Assembly: GCF_007752135.1 (NCBI RefSeq)
Contig: NZ_CP036298.1
Location: 2,170,001 to 2,234,000 of the forward strand
DNA from: Aureliella helgolandensis
Lineage (GTDB): Bacteria > Planctomycetota > Planctomycetia > Pirellulales > Pirellulaceae
Direction of reading: 5' to 3'
DNA length: 64,000 nt
Every line of letters begins with the position of its first letter. Position 1 is the first letter of the stretch. This document shows positions 27,963 through 36,678 of the stretch, piece by piece. Made by a program: the position numbers and the translations under genes. Below the pieces are notes generated by a model. That model did no database searches and was not told the origin of the DNA. It was given only the letters and a program-made list of their open reading frames with translations.

Positions 27963-29744
27963 ATGAAGTTTTTAGACCATCCAACACGTAATCTGTTCTT
28001 CACAGGTAAAGGCGGCGTTGGCAAAACGTCGGTGGCATGTGCGACCGCTGTGAAACTTGCCGATGCTGGTAAGAAGGTCTTGCTTGTCTCGACTGACCCC
28101 GCGTCTAACCTTGATGAAGTGCTGGGCGTCACGCTCGGAAACCATCCGACGGCGATTCCAGCGATGCAGACTCTGTTCGCCATGAATCTCGATCCTGAGA
28201 AGTCGGCGGCCGAGTATCGTGAACGCATGGTTGGCCCCTATCGCGGCTTGTTGCCTGAAGCAGCCGTCAAGAGCATGGAGGAACAGTTCTCGGGATCTTG
28301 CACGCTGGAGATCGCGGCCTTTGACGAATTCTCACGGTTGCTTGGTGATCCAACCGCGACCGCTGAGTTCGATCATGTGATCTTCGATACAGCGCCCACG
28401 GGGCACACGTTGCGATTGCTCACACTGCCATCGGCCTGGGATGGCTTTATGGAACAGAATACGACAGGTACGAGTTGTCTGGGGCCATTAGCTGGTTTGC
28501 AAGCTCAACAGAAACTTTATCAAGAGTCCGTAAAGGCATTGGGCGATGCCTCAGTAACAACGCTCGTACTCGTGGCCCGCGCCGAAGCAAGTGCTCTGCG
28601 CGAAGCAGCGCGGACCAGCGGGGAACTGGCAGAGCTTGGTGTGCGCAATCAACACCTCGTGGTCAACGGTGTGTTCCAAGCAATGGATACCAGTGATCCC
28701 TACGCCGTTGCTTTGCAAGAGCGAGGCACTGTGGCGCTGAGCGGCACTCCGGACAGCCTGAAAGCATTTCCTCAGACGATCGTGCCGCTCAGTCCCGGTG
28801 GGATTCTCGGAATCGAGTCGCTCCGTCGCCTCGGCAACGTCGACTCGACTGCTATTGCAGAACTGGAGGCTGGAGAAGTCGAACCGGTTGAAGGCCTGCC
28901 GATGCTCTCGGAGCTGATCGACGACTTAGTTGCGCCGGGGCACGGCGTCATTCTCGCCATGGGTAAAGGTGGTGTTGGCAAGACCACCGTCGCGGCAGCC
29001 ATCGCGGTTGCAATCGCTCAGCGTGGTTACGAAGTGCACCTATCCACCACCGACCCAGCAGCACATATCGCTGCTGCGATGAACGACGAAAGCTTGCCGA
29101 CCCTGTCGGTCAGTCGCATCGATCCTGAAGCGGAGACCGCCAAGTATTCTGCGCAAGTTCTCGGGAAAGCCGGCGCAAACCTTGACGCTCAAGGCAAAGC
29201 ACTGTTGGAAGAGGATCTCCGATCGCCTTGCACCGAAGAGATTGCCGTCTTTCGTGCTTTTGCTGATGCGGTCGCCGCTGGAACGAACAAGTTTGTGGTG
29301 CTTGACACAGCGCCCACTGGGCACACGGTCCTGTTGCTCGATTCGGCACTTGCCTACCATCGCGAGGTGACACGTCAGTCGAGCGAAATGCCAGAAGCCG
29401 TAGAAAACCTGCTTCCGCGGTTGCGCGATCCCGACTTTACACGCGTGTTGATCGTGACGCTTCCCGAAGCGACTCCCGTGCATGAAGCGGCCGCTTTACA
29501 GCGGGATCTACGACGAGCCGAGATCGAGCCCTATGCATGGGTTATCAATCAAGTCCTCAGTCCCTTACCCATTACTGATCCGCTGATGAAACAGCGTCAA
29601 TCGCATGAACAGAAGTACTTACGCGAAGTCAAAGAAGTACTGGCCAGCCGTGTGGCGATCATCCCTTGGCAGCTTGAACCTCCCACCGGTCTTCAATCCC
29701 TGAGCCGGCTGACTCACTCCGGACTAACAGCTTCGGGATCCTAA
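27963..29744 (+). CDS. arsA: Arsenical pump-driving ATPase
   Basis: 593 residues, the size of the two-domain ArsA. Walker A motifs GKGGVGKTS (residues 14-22) and GKGGVGKTT (about 335) start the two halves. Each half has a DTAPTGHT signature. All three metalloid-binding cysteines of E. coli ArsA have counterparts: GSCTLEIAAF, TSCLGPLAG and SPCTEEIAVF. The enzyme hydrolyses ATP when loaded with As(III) by ArsD and energises an ArsB or Acr3 pump. No pump gene is in this window. AAGGA precedes the ATG, and the gene lies 59 bases after the ArsM-ArsD fusion. Confidence 0.97.
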   Translation: MKFLDHPTRNLFFTGKGGVGKTSVACATAVKLADAGKKVLLVSTDPASNLDEVLGVTLGNHPTAIPAMQTLFAMNLDPEKSAAEYRERMVGPYRGLLPEAAVKSMEEQFSGSCTLEIAAFDEFSRLLGDPTATAEFDHVIFDTAPTGHTLRLLTLPSAWDGFMEQNTTGTSCLGPLAGLQAQQKLYQESVKALGDASVTTLVLVARAEASALREAARTSGELAELGVRNQHLVVNGVFQAMDTSDPYAVALQERGTVALSGTPDSLKAFPQTIVPLSPGGILGIESLRRLGNVDSTAIAELEAGEVEPVEGLPMLSELIDDLVAPGHGVILAMGKGGVGKTTVAAAIAVAIAQRGYEVHLSTTDPAAHIAAAMNDESLPTLSVSRIDPEAETAKYSAQVLGKAGANLDAQGKALLEEDLRSPCTEEIAVFRAFADAVAAGTNKFVVLDTAPTGHTVLLLDSALAYHREVTRQSSEMPEAVENLLPRLRDPDFTRVLIVTLPEATPVHEAAALQRDLRRAEIEPYAWVINQVLSPLPITDPLMKQRQSHEQKYLREVKEVLASRVAIIPWQLEPPTGLQSLSRLTHSGLTASGS

Positions 29745-29756
29745 GGAGAGACGAGC

Positions 29757-30011
29757 ATGGCCAAAGTTCAAGTGCTCGGTACGGGCTGCGCGAAATGCGG
29801 CTACCTACTCAAGAATGCACAGGTGGCTGCAAACGAGCGACAGGCTGGCGATGTGGTCGAGAAGCTCGACGACATGCTGCAAGTCCACGAGTTCAACCCG
29901 TCAGCGCTACCCGCTCTGGCGATCGACGGCAAAGTCGTTACTGTGGGAACGCTACCATCACCGTCTGAAATTAGACAGCTTATTGAACAGTCGCAAGAAG
30001 TGGAGGAGTGA
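29757..30011 (+). CDS. Thioredoxin-like small redox protein
   Basis: 84 residues with the compact fold of TM0996/MTH895-type redox-active disulphide proteins. The active site is CAKC (GTGCAKCGYL), and the cis-proline region is SALPALAIDG. AAGGAGAG precedes the ATG, and the gene starts 12 bases after arsA. Similar genes occur in arsenic and permease operons of many bacteria. A role in delivering electrons or handling bound arsenic is plausible but unproven. It is cytoplasmic, with no signal peptide. Confidence 0.85.
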   Translation: MAKVQVLGTGCAKCGYLLKNAQVAANERQAGDVVEKLDDMLQVHEFNPSALPALAIDGKVVTVGTLPSPSEIRQLIEQSQEVEE

Positions 30012-30293
30012 TCCTGAAAACCCGCAAGATTGAACGCGTTTTGCATGAAGCTTTAACCAATCGAGATCGAAGCTGGCCAACTTGCCTGGAAAATCGCAGA
30101 CTACACCGCTGATGATAACGCAGCGTTTGTCGATCCGTTTAAGGTGTTCACATCGACTTTCGTCTTAGTCGAAGTGCAAGATGGCAAGGCTGTCCGATGG
30201 AAGAAGCCTAAAGAAGTCTGGAACCACACCAGCGATCAAGCAGATTGCATGGCCTTCATCAATCAAGCCTGGTCTGAATTTAAAGTAGCGTAA
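30009..30293 (+). pseudogene. Frameshifted relic of an arsF-like (nitroreductase subunit ArsF family) gene
   Basis: The first 50 bases encode KTRKIERVLHEAL, and after a frameshift near 30062 the frame continues IEAGQLAWKIADYTADD, VDPFKVFTSTFVLVEVQDGK and ends QAWSEFKVA with a stop at 30291-30293. The pattern (KIE..AL, GQL.WK, F..FTS..VLVE..DGK, RWK) matches the small thioredoxin-fold ArsF family of ars operons. The N-terminal CxxC half and start codon are lost. Beyond it, 30294-30506 has no recognisable gene. Confidence 0.6.
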
Positions 30294-30506
30294 TGGGGGA
30301 CCGTTGGTGCGAACTTACCCATGAGCATTCCGATCACCATGCAGAGGGCGGCGACCGCCAGGAGCTACTGCACAAGAAAGTGAAGAAATATGGCACCGTG
30401 TTTAGCACCGTTAACCCTGGTACCAAGCTGAATGGCATTCTTCGAAGAAGATGAGAAGCCGCTGCCTTTGTGGCTTCCAATAACCCTATATTAAGGAATA
30501 CGTTTA

Positions 30507-31157
30507 ATGACATCGAAGCAAACTGAAGGTAATTCGACTACCTTTTACCCCGAGTTAAAGCGTTACTTGACGGAAGCAATAACTCGTTTCGAGGTGATCC
30601 CTAACGATCGCAAGGGGGAGCTCGCCAAAGTTGCAGACTACGTGCGAGAACGCCTTTCGAAGTCCGAACCAGCTAAGCTGACCTTTATCTGCACACACAA
30701 TTCACGACGTAGCCATCTGTCCCAGATCTGGGCGCAGGTAGCTGCCGAATACTATGGATTGGAGGGTGTTGAGACGTTCTCTGGCGGCACTGAAGCAACG
30801 GCCTTCAACCCGCGGGCTGTCGCCGCCATGCAGCGCTGTGGACTCAAGATCGTGGCGGATGATCCGACCGCGACCAATCCGCGCTACAGCGTCACCACCT
30901 CGGATTCATCCACACCGCAAGTTTGTTTCTCGAAGGCGTATAGCGACCCGCCGAATCCAAGTAAAGGATATTGCGCGGTGATGACTTGTTCGCAGGCCGA
31001 TGACGCTTGTCCGGTTGTAATGGGCTGCGATCTTCGCATGCCGATCCGATATGAAGACCCGAAAGTAGCCGACGATACTGAGTTGGAAGCCCAGCGATAC
31101 GACGAGCGCTCCGCTCAAATCTGTAGCGAAATGCTTTACATGATGTCCCTCGCATAG
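30507..31157 (+). CDS. arsC: Arsenate reductase / low-molecular-weight protein tyrosine phosphatase family
   Basis: 216 residues with AAGGA before the ATG. An N-terminal helical extension (about 50 residues) precedes the phosphatase-type P-loop CTHNSRR (CX5R). More cysteines in the C-terminal half (CSQADDACPVVMGC) could form the shuttle of the thioredoxin-coupled arsenate reductase. Such ArsC enzymes reduce As(V) to As(III), which ArsM and ArsA then use. The family also includes true phosphatases, but the position in the ars operon and the extra cysteines favour arsenate reduction. The gene is last in the operon. Confidence 0.85.
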   Translation: MTSKQTEGNSTTFYPELKRYLTEAITRFEVIPNDRKGELAKVADYVRERLSKSEPAKLTFICTHNSRRSHLSQIWAQVAAEYYGLEGVETFSGGTEATAFNPRAVAAMQRCGLKIVADDPTATNPRYSVTTSDSSTPQVCFSKAYSDPPNPSKGYCAVMTCSQADDACPVVMGCDLRMPIRYEDPKVADDTELEAQRYDERSAQICSEMLYMMSLA

Positions 31158-31159
31158 AC

Positions 31160-31862
31160 GACCGACGATGGGACCCAATGTCTGTTTCTCTATCGTCCAC
31201 AGCAAGTGCTGCAGGCTGATGTCAGCGGCACTGGCGACACTTCGCTCGACAAGTTGGTTGTATTCGAGGGCCGTTCTGAAGGTCTGGCGTCAAGCATTCG
31301 TTGAATTTACTTCGCAGAGCCGATTGCGCTCTACCCGCCGGTCAGCCAGCTTGTGCTTGCGCTCATGCCGAATCGATTGCGGGAGGCGATTGTCGGACAA
31401 ATCTCGGTCTGGACGACGCTTCCGCCAAGTCAGCTCTCAAGGTGGTCAGCGAACGGGCTTACCTCAATTTGCTGGGGGGGCAGCCACCCTGGTCGTTTGG
31501 GCTCGTTTGTCAGGTAGCAAGACGCGAGTCCCACAGAATTCTAACGAGCCAAGTTCAGGAAAAGCGGGTGGGTTGCATGTCGAGGCAAGCCTTTTAGTAT
31601 CGCCTGGTTCTGAATGTTAAGCCTCACACTGAACGCTTGGTACCGGATCTAGATGCTGCCCATGTTGGCTGTGGTGCGTAATCGCGTCTGGATTTTGGTG
31701 AGCGGATCTGCATTGGTCTATTACTTGCAATCTTGGTCCGCGTGGGTGGATTCCCGGGGGCCGCTGCTGGGGACTCCATACGCTGGGTCCGCGTTTTTCG
31801 ACAAGATTTTCGTACGGTTTGAATTCCTGCCGGTGCTGAATGGCCTGCTTCTTGGCGGCTGA
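31160..31862 (+). pseudogene. Decayed integral-membrane glycosyltransferase gene
   Basis: Plus-strand frames broken by stops contain typical motifs of DUF2029/GT87-like membrane glycosyltransferases. At about 31310-31390 is LYPPVSQLVLALMP (the YPP..Q motif). At about 31616-31650 is LTLNAWYRI followed by TAG where a Trp is expected, then MLPMLAVVRNRVWILVSGSA and LVYYLQSW, and a last piece FFDKIFVRFEFLPVLNG. The frame breaks make it inactive. Assignment rests on motifs only. Confidence 0.4.
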
Positions 31863-32006
31863 GTGGATTGGAATCGGTGAAATCTTACTCCTGGCTTGTA
31901 AGGACTTTGGGCTCAAAGCGACATTCTGTTGTCGGCTGCTGATTGCCACGGCTAAACCTGCTAGAGATTTCGATTCCCCACAGTTTTCACGAAGAAAGTA
32001 TGCGCC

Positions 32007-32663
32007 ATGTCTACGTTCAAGTTGTTGATATTAGGGGGCGTGTTGGCCGGCCTGTTTTCTGCCGGGGCAGTCCTAAAACAGTCGAAGGGTGTTGCTCATA
32101 GCCAAGCGTGTGAGGGATGCGAATCTGAGTCTTGCTCGAGTTGTGCGGACCACTTGGCTTGCTCGGTAGACTCCGGCACTGGAGGAGACTGTTTGACGTG
32201 CGCTACAGCCTGCTCGAAAACAGGGCAGGGATTCGAGTTCAACGGTGAGGCACCGGCCTGCTCGGCTTGTGCCTCTGAACCGAGCGATCTGTTACACCCG
32301 ACGGGAGCGGTTGTTCCAGGGGAAATCACGGTTACGGGACGCGAAAGCGGTCTAATCAAGCTCGCGGACGACGATACCTTTGAGGAACACATTCATGCAG
32401 AGGCCGGTACAGTGCTGGTTGACTTCTATGCTGATTGGTGCGGGCCATGCAAGATTCAAGGCGCAATCCTCGAAGAGCTCGTCCCGTCGCTTGAGCATTC
32501 GACAGTTGTCAAGGTAAATGTGGACGAGAGTCCGAGACTTGCCAGACAGTTTGAGATTACTGGAATTCCAGCACTCCTAGTATTCCGAGACGGAAAGCTG
32601 CAGGCAACGCATTTAGGCGTGGCCGATTCAGATGAAATCGCTGCTCTAATCGCCTCAGAGTAA
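32007..32663 (+). CDS. Cys-rich extracytoplasmic thioredoxin
   Basis: 218 residues: a signal peptide or anchor (KLLILGGVLAGLFSAGAVL), a linker of about 70 residues with thirteen cysteines in CxxC-like clusters (CEGCESESCSSCADH and others), then a canonical thioredoxin domain. The active site is WCGPCK (about residue 145), and the cis-Pro segment is TGIPALLVF. The Cys-rich linker could bind metal, metalloid or a cluster. The gene lies in the interval between the two arsenic modules and upstream of the first DUF547 gene. Link to arsenic is inference. Confidence 0.8.
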   Translation: MSTFKLLILGGVLAGLFSAGAVLKQSKGVAHSQACEGCESESCSSCADHLACSVDSGTGGDCLTCATACSKTGQGFEFNGEAPACSACASEPSDLLHPTGAVVPGEITVTGRESGLIKLADDDTFEEHIHAEAGTVLVDFYADWCGPCKIQGAILEELVPSLEHSTVVKVNVDESPRLARQFEITGIPALLVFRDGKLQATHLGVADSDEIAALIASE

Positions 32664-32701
32664 CAAACTTCTGAGCGGATTTTTCCAACGGGGTGGCGAC
32701 G

Positions 32702-33544
32702 ATGTCGACGAAAATTTTGATAACTGCCGGATTGCTTGTGGCTGGACTTCTTTGGGCCGTCGTATCCAATCGGCGCACAATCGCCATCAAACTATATGGT
32801 CCGCCGACGGTAGATTCTGTCGAGGCCTATGGCCCATTGGAAAGCGACTTGACATTCGATCATTCTGTCCTTGATCGGTTGTTGAGCGAATTCGTAGACG
32901 ACGCTGGCTGGGTAGATTACGAGAGTCTAAAGGACCGCCAAGGGGAACTACAGACATATATCGAAACACTGGCCGATGCACCGTTCGATGATCTGGGACG
33001 CAATGAAAAACTGGCTTTGCTGATCAACGGTTACAACGCCTTCACCTTGGAATTGATTCTCGAACACTATCCAGTGGATAGCATTCAAGATATTCCAACT
33101 GCCCAACGTTGGGACGATGCAAGATGGAAGCTGGGCGGTAAGTTGTTGAGTCTCTCGCAAATCGAACATGAACAGATCCGCCCCAAGTTCAAGGAGCCTC
33201 GGGTGCATTTCGCGCTGGTCTGTGCTGCAATCGGTTGTCCACCACTTAGGAGGGAAGCCTATGTCGGATCGCAACTCGAAGAGCAATTGCAGTCTCAGAC
33301 TCAGTATATGCACCAGCACCAAACCTGGTTTCAGTTGGAACCCAGTGCTTCAGCGGTGAAGCTTACGCAGCTCTACAGCTGGTACGGAAACGATTTTGAA
33401 CAAAGTGCGGGTTCGGTGCTTAAGTTCGTCGCCACATGCTCGGTGCCTCTCAAGAGAGAAATGGATAGTGGGAAAAACCTAGGGATAGATTGGCTGGAAT
33501 ACGATTGGACTCTGAACTCATTGAGTAATCGCGGGGCTAGATGA
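32702..33544 (+). CDS. DUF547 protein, membrane-anchored (copy 1)
   Basis: 280 residues; GGGGTGG before the ATG at 32702 favours it over the in-frame GTG at 32693. One N-terminal hydrophobic anchor (ILITAGLLVAGLLWAVV) precedes the DUF547 core: LLSEFVDDAGWVDYESL, KLALLINGYNAFTLELIL, RVHFALVCAAIGCPPLR and a C-terminal FLEYDW-like end (WLEYDWTLN). DUF547 has a Cys in the conserved C..IGCP context and is suspected to have a protease- or transglutaminase-like fold; its role is unknown. A second copy lies at 43514. The stop overlaps the next relic by ATGA. Confidence 0.88.
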   Translation: MSTKILITAGLLVAGLLWAVVSNRRTIAIKLYGPPTVDSVEAYGPLESDLTFDHSVLDRLLSEFVDDAGWVDYESLKDRQGELQTYIETLADAPFDDLGRNEKLALLINGYNAFTLELILEHYPVDSIQDIPTAQRWDDARWKLGGKLLSLSQIEHEQIRPKFKEPRVHFALVCAAIGCPPLRREAYVGSQLEEQLQSQTQYMHQHQTWFQLEPSASAVKLTQLYSWYGNDFEQSAGSVLKFVATCSVPLKREMDSGKNLGIDWLEYDWTLNSLSNRGAR

Positions 33545-34130
33545 TGGCGATGCGGTCCGGCGAGTCTTATGCTCAAGCGCGAAGGCAGATGCTCAATGAT
33601 AGCTGGAATGGTTTACCGGCGAACTTGAGAACTGAAAATCAGTTGATTGGTAGGCAAGAGTTAGGATGCGGAGCGATGGTCGGGATTTTGCCTCGCTGGG
33701 ATTTTTCCTGTACCGCCTGCTATTTGGGGACAGGTCCGAATCGTACCAAACCGGCTTCGATGGGCGAAGCTAAACGGCAGCTATTCGCCCTGCGTGACTA
33801 TCTTGGACCCGGCGGGATTTTGCAGCTAACCGACGGCGAGGTTACCTAGCGTCCGGTCCATGAATGGATCGAATTGCTGAGTACCCGAACGTGGGCGACT
33901 TGGGGCGAGCGTGAGGCTCTGCTGGAGGTCGATCAGGGGCGAAACAGGGGGAAAGCGGTTGACAATAGTGGCTAATCATTTCATGGGGCAGGCAGAACAT
34001 GTACACCACTCGGGCAGGAACAGTTGAAAAACTGTGTCTTCTGTATTGCAGCAGCAAACGGTCGACTATTGAGCATGTGCGAGTTCCACAACAACAACTT
34101 CCGCGATCAATACTATGACAGTCTAGGGAC
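33541..34130 (+). pseudogene. Interrupted radical SAM gene
   Basis: The start overlaps the DUF547 stop (ATGA), so it was once coupled. The first 102 codons contain GCGAMVGILPRWDFSCTACY, where the usual CxxxCxxC iron-sulphur motif survives only as its last two cysteines, and LGPGGILQLTDGEVT. A TAG replaces Leu, after which RPVHEWIELL continues in frame. A later frame near 34050-34120 has LLSMCEFHNNNFRDQYYDSL, probably the C-terminus. The middle is missing, so the gene is inactive. It is a different radical SAM family from ArsS. Confidence 0.55.
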
Positions 34131-34318
34131 TGCAGAGGTTTGGGGGTGGAGTTGTGGACGCCCAATACGGCTGCTACTGCCAACCCGCTGCGCCGGATTA
34201 CACGTAGGGATTTTTGTCCAGGAATGGACCCTCGGCGAAGGGGCGCAGAGATGCCTCTGCGTGCTACATCGCGAATGCAACCGAAAATAGTTCGACAGAG
34301 TTACTCAACGTGATATCT

Positions 34319-35251
34319 ATGCTGCCCCAAACCCTCACGGTCCTTTTCCTCGCATTGATTTCAGCATTGGCGACCGTCACAGGGGTACCCTTGATCTTCT
34401 TTCCAGAACTCGCGGCGCTAGCGTATGAGATTTTCACAAATCCAGGGGGTAAGTGGGCTCGATCTCCATGGTATCTAGCCATCACACCAGCCATCGCCGG
34501 CCTAGCTGGCGTAGCTTGTGCTATTGCGTTGCCATACGGGTACGTTTCAATGCTGTTGGCAATCGGATGTTCGCTGGGCATTGTAATCGTTCTTCGCTCA
34601 CCAGTGGCTCCAGCCATCTCTGCCGGTGTCCTGCCGGTGGTGATGGCAGTGGACAGTTGGATGTACCCGTTCGCGATTCTATTAGGGACATCGATACTAG
34701 CGCTCTTAAGTGTGCAGTGGCGGTCCTGGAGTCGACTTGGCGTGCCGATCGAGCGGGTGGAGGCGACGGATAGCAATCGAAACCTGCCACTACTCGGTTA
34801 TGAGTGGGCATTCAAATTGCTCTTGCTTATCGTGATTTTGCTCGTCGCGGTTAACGGCGCAGGTCAAAGGATGATTCTATTTCCGCCACTCGTCGTTATC
34901 GCCTTCGAAATGTTTGCTTATACATCTAGATGTCCGTGGGCGAAGACACCTTGGAGACTGCCGATTGTTTGTACGGCAACTGCATTGATCGGCGTATTGG
35001 CAGTTGAAGTGTTTGGCGTAGGTATGGTCTCCACGATATTGACCGTTTCGATAGGCATCGCAATTCTAAGGCTCATCGATCAACACGTTCCTCCTGCTTT
35101 GGCAGTAGGCTTGATCCCGCAAGTCATGAACGCGCCCGGCTGGAACTACCCAGTTGCTGTTGGCCTAGGATGCTCCGTACTGGTTGCGTTCTTCTTCGCT
35201 ACAGAGGCGTTGAAGCCAACTTTCGCTCGGTTCCGTCATTTGCGTAATTGA
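34319..35251 (+). CDS. HPP-like membrane protein with an internal duplication
   Basis: About 310 residues from the ATG at 34319 (MLPQTLTVLF); upstream codons overlap the relic and look unconserved. It has about eight membrane segments in two homologous halves: FFPELAALAYEIF..SPW and FPPLVVIAFEMFA..TPW each start a repeat, and each ends near AGVLPVVM or VGLIPQVM before a W/YP motif. This resembles a doubled HPP-family domain. HPP proteins have been linked to nitrite or other small-ion transport; here the substrate is unknown. No signal peptide is needed. Confidence 0.65.
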   Translation: MLPQTLTVLFLALISALATVTGVPLIFFPELAALAYEIFTNPGGKWARSPWYLAITPAIAGLAGVACAIALPYGYVSMLLAIGCSLGIVIVLRSPVAPAISAGVLPVVMAVDSWMYPFAILLGTSILALLSVQWRSWSRLGVPIERVEATDSNRNLPLLGYEWAFKLLLLIVILLVAVNGAGQRMILFPPLVVIAFEMFAYTSRCPWAKTPWRLPIVCTATALIGVLAVEVFGVGMVSTILTVSIGIAILRLIDQHVPPALAVGLIPQVMNAPGWNYPVAVGLGCSVLVAFFFATEALKPTFARFRHLRN

Positions 35252-35525
35252 ACCAGCAACTTAGCTCTCGCCCCTTGTCGATCGTCGCTGGGATGCGCTC
35301 GATGGACGAGGAGCCATTGCCGAGAACCCCAATGCCGAGAACTCAGACGGTGGTGCGCAAAATCGCCTATCGACCGTCTGCTTGTGGATTTTCAAGTAGC
35401 CCGCCAATAAGCTACTCAGACACAAGCAAATGCTTGGATCCTTTACGCACCATCCGTGTGTGCTCATGCACACAGAAAGATGCGCGTGTGTTCGCCACAA
35501 TAGACGCAGTAAAGGAGGCCAACCT

Positions 35526-36602
35526 ATGCGAGCTATGGCAACGGAGACCAAGCGGGGCATCAAGCCGTTTCCAACCCGCTCCTACAACGCCTTGGGATTT
35601 AGTTTCATACTGCACTTCTGTCTGTTGGCGTTCCTTGGTTTGTGGCAGATTGGCGGCGGTCAACCGGAACTGCATTCGATAGCGCTGCGTGCGGTCGTCA
35701 TCCAAGAACTTCAGCCAGTAAAACTACTCCCTCGAGCTCCTGTTGAGTTGGAACTTCAACGAGAGATCATTGAAATTGCCGACCCGCAATTTAGCCTGGC
35801 GAAAATGCTGGACAGTTTGGGGGGAGCGACGGGGAGCTATTCCTATGAGAACTCGAGCGTTGTGAGCCACCAATTGAGGATGCCTGGTTTGTTCACTTAT
35901 GGCACGGGGCAGGGAAGCGGACAAGCGGAACGCGACTCCGGAAACGCTGGCGGAGGCATGGGGCTGTACCAGACTCCGTTTGGGGCGTTGGTGAAGGAAC
36001 TCCGCCAAGGCCTGGACCTAGTGATTGTGTTTGATAGTACAAGCAGCATGGGGGCCGAGATCACCTCGCTGAAGCTTCAGATCTTGCAACTGGGACGCGT
36101 CATGTTGCAAGCTCTACCGGAAACACGTGTAGCCTTTGTGACTTACAAAGACATAGGAGACTCGCCTTCTGTGGCATTCTCCGAATTGACGAACGACCTT
36201 ACGTCCCTTCTTCGATTCTTGTCGTTTGTCGAACCAGTGGGTGGTGGTTTCGACGTTGAGGAAGCGGTGGGACTGGGGCTACAACAAGCTATCTCCGGCT
36301 ACCAGTTTCGCGATGATGCGCACAAAGTTGTAATCATCCTCGGCGATGCGCCGCCACGTCGGGCAGATCTGCCCCACTCCCTATTCATGGCTCACCAGTT
36401 CCATTTACTAACCAAGGCTCGCGTTAGCACGCTGTCAGTACGTGCTGCATCAACATTCCCCGAGTTTGGGAGCATTGCCCACGTCGGTGGAGGAGAATCC
36501 GTCGTGTTGATCGACCCACGAAATGCTCTGCAAGAATTGCTGCTCTTGGTATTTGGTGCGGCCAATCGAGCCGAAGCAATGCGACTGCTACGACTCCAGT
36601 GA
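35526..36602 (+). CDS. von Willebrand factor A domain protein, membrane-anchored
   Basis: 358 residues. A near-perfect AAAGGAGG eight bases upstream decides the ATG at 35526. One membrane segment (FSFILHFCLLAFLGLW, about 22-40) is followed by a Pro/Gly-rich linker and the vWA domain with MIDAS motif FDSTSSMG (about residue 175) and the downstream Thr and Asp (VVIILGDAPP). The architecture resembles TonB/PilZ-associated or Mg-chelatase-like vWA proteins with an extracytoplasmic domain. A truncated copy of its C-terminus lies at 38335-38445, beyond the HD-GYP gene. The partner is unknown. Confidence 0.82.
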   Translation: MRAMATETKRGIKPFPTRSYNALGFSFILHFCLLAFLGLWQIGGGQPELHSIALRAVVIQELQPVKLLPRAPVELELQREIIEIADPQFSLAKMLDSLGGATGSYSYENSSVVSHQLRMPGLFTYGTGQGSGQAERDSGNAGGGMGLYQTPFGALVKELRQGLDLVIVFDSTSSMGAEITSLKLQILQLGRVMLQALPETRVAFVTYKDIGDSPSVAFSELTNDLTSLLRFLSFVEPVGGGFDVEEAVGLGLQQAISGYQFRDDAHKVVIILGDAPPRRADLPHSLFMAHQFHLLTKARVSTLSVRAASTFPEFGSIAHVGGGESVVLIDPRNALQELLLLVFGAANRAEAMRLLRLQ

Positions 36603-36678
36603 TTCGTACAGCAATTCGCCCACAACGGCATTTTTCAGAAAGAGATTCTATCGGATCCTGTTCACGCTTGGCTTGCAT

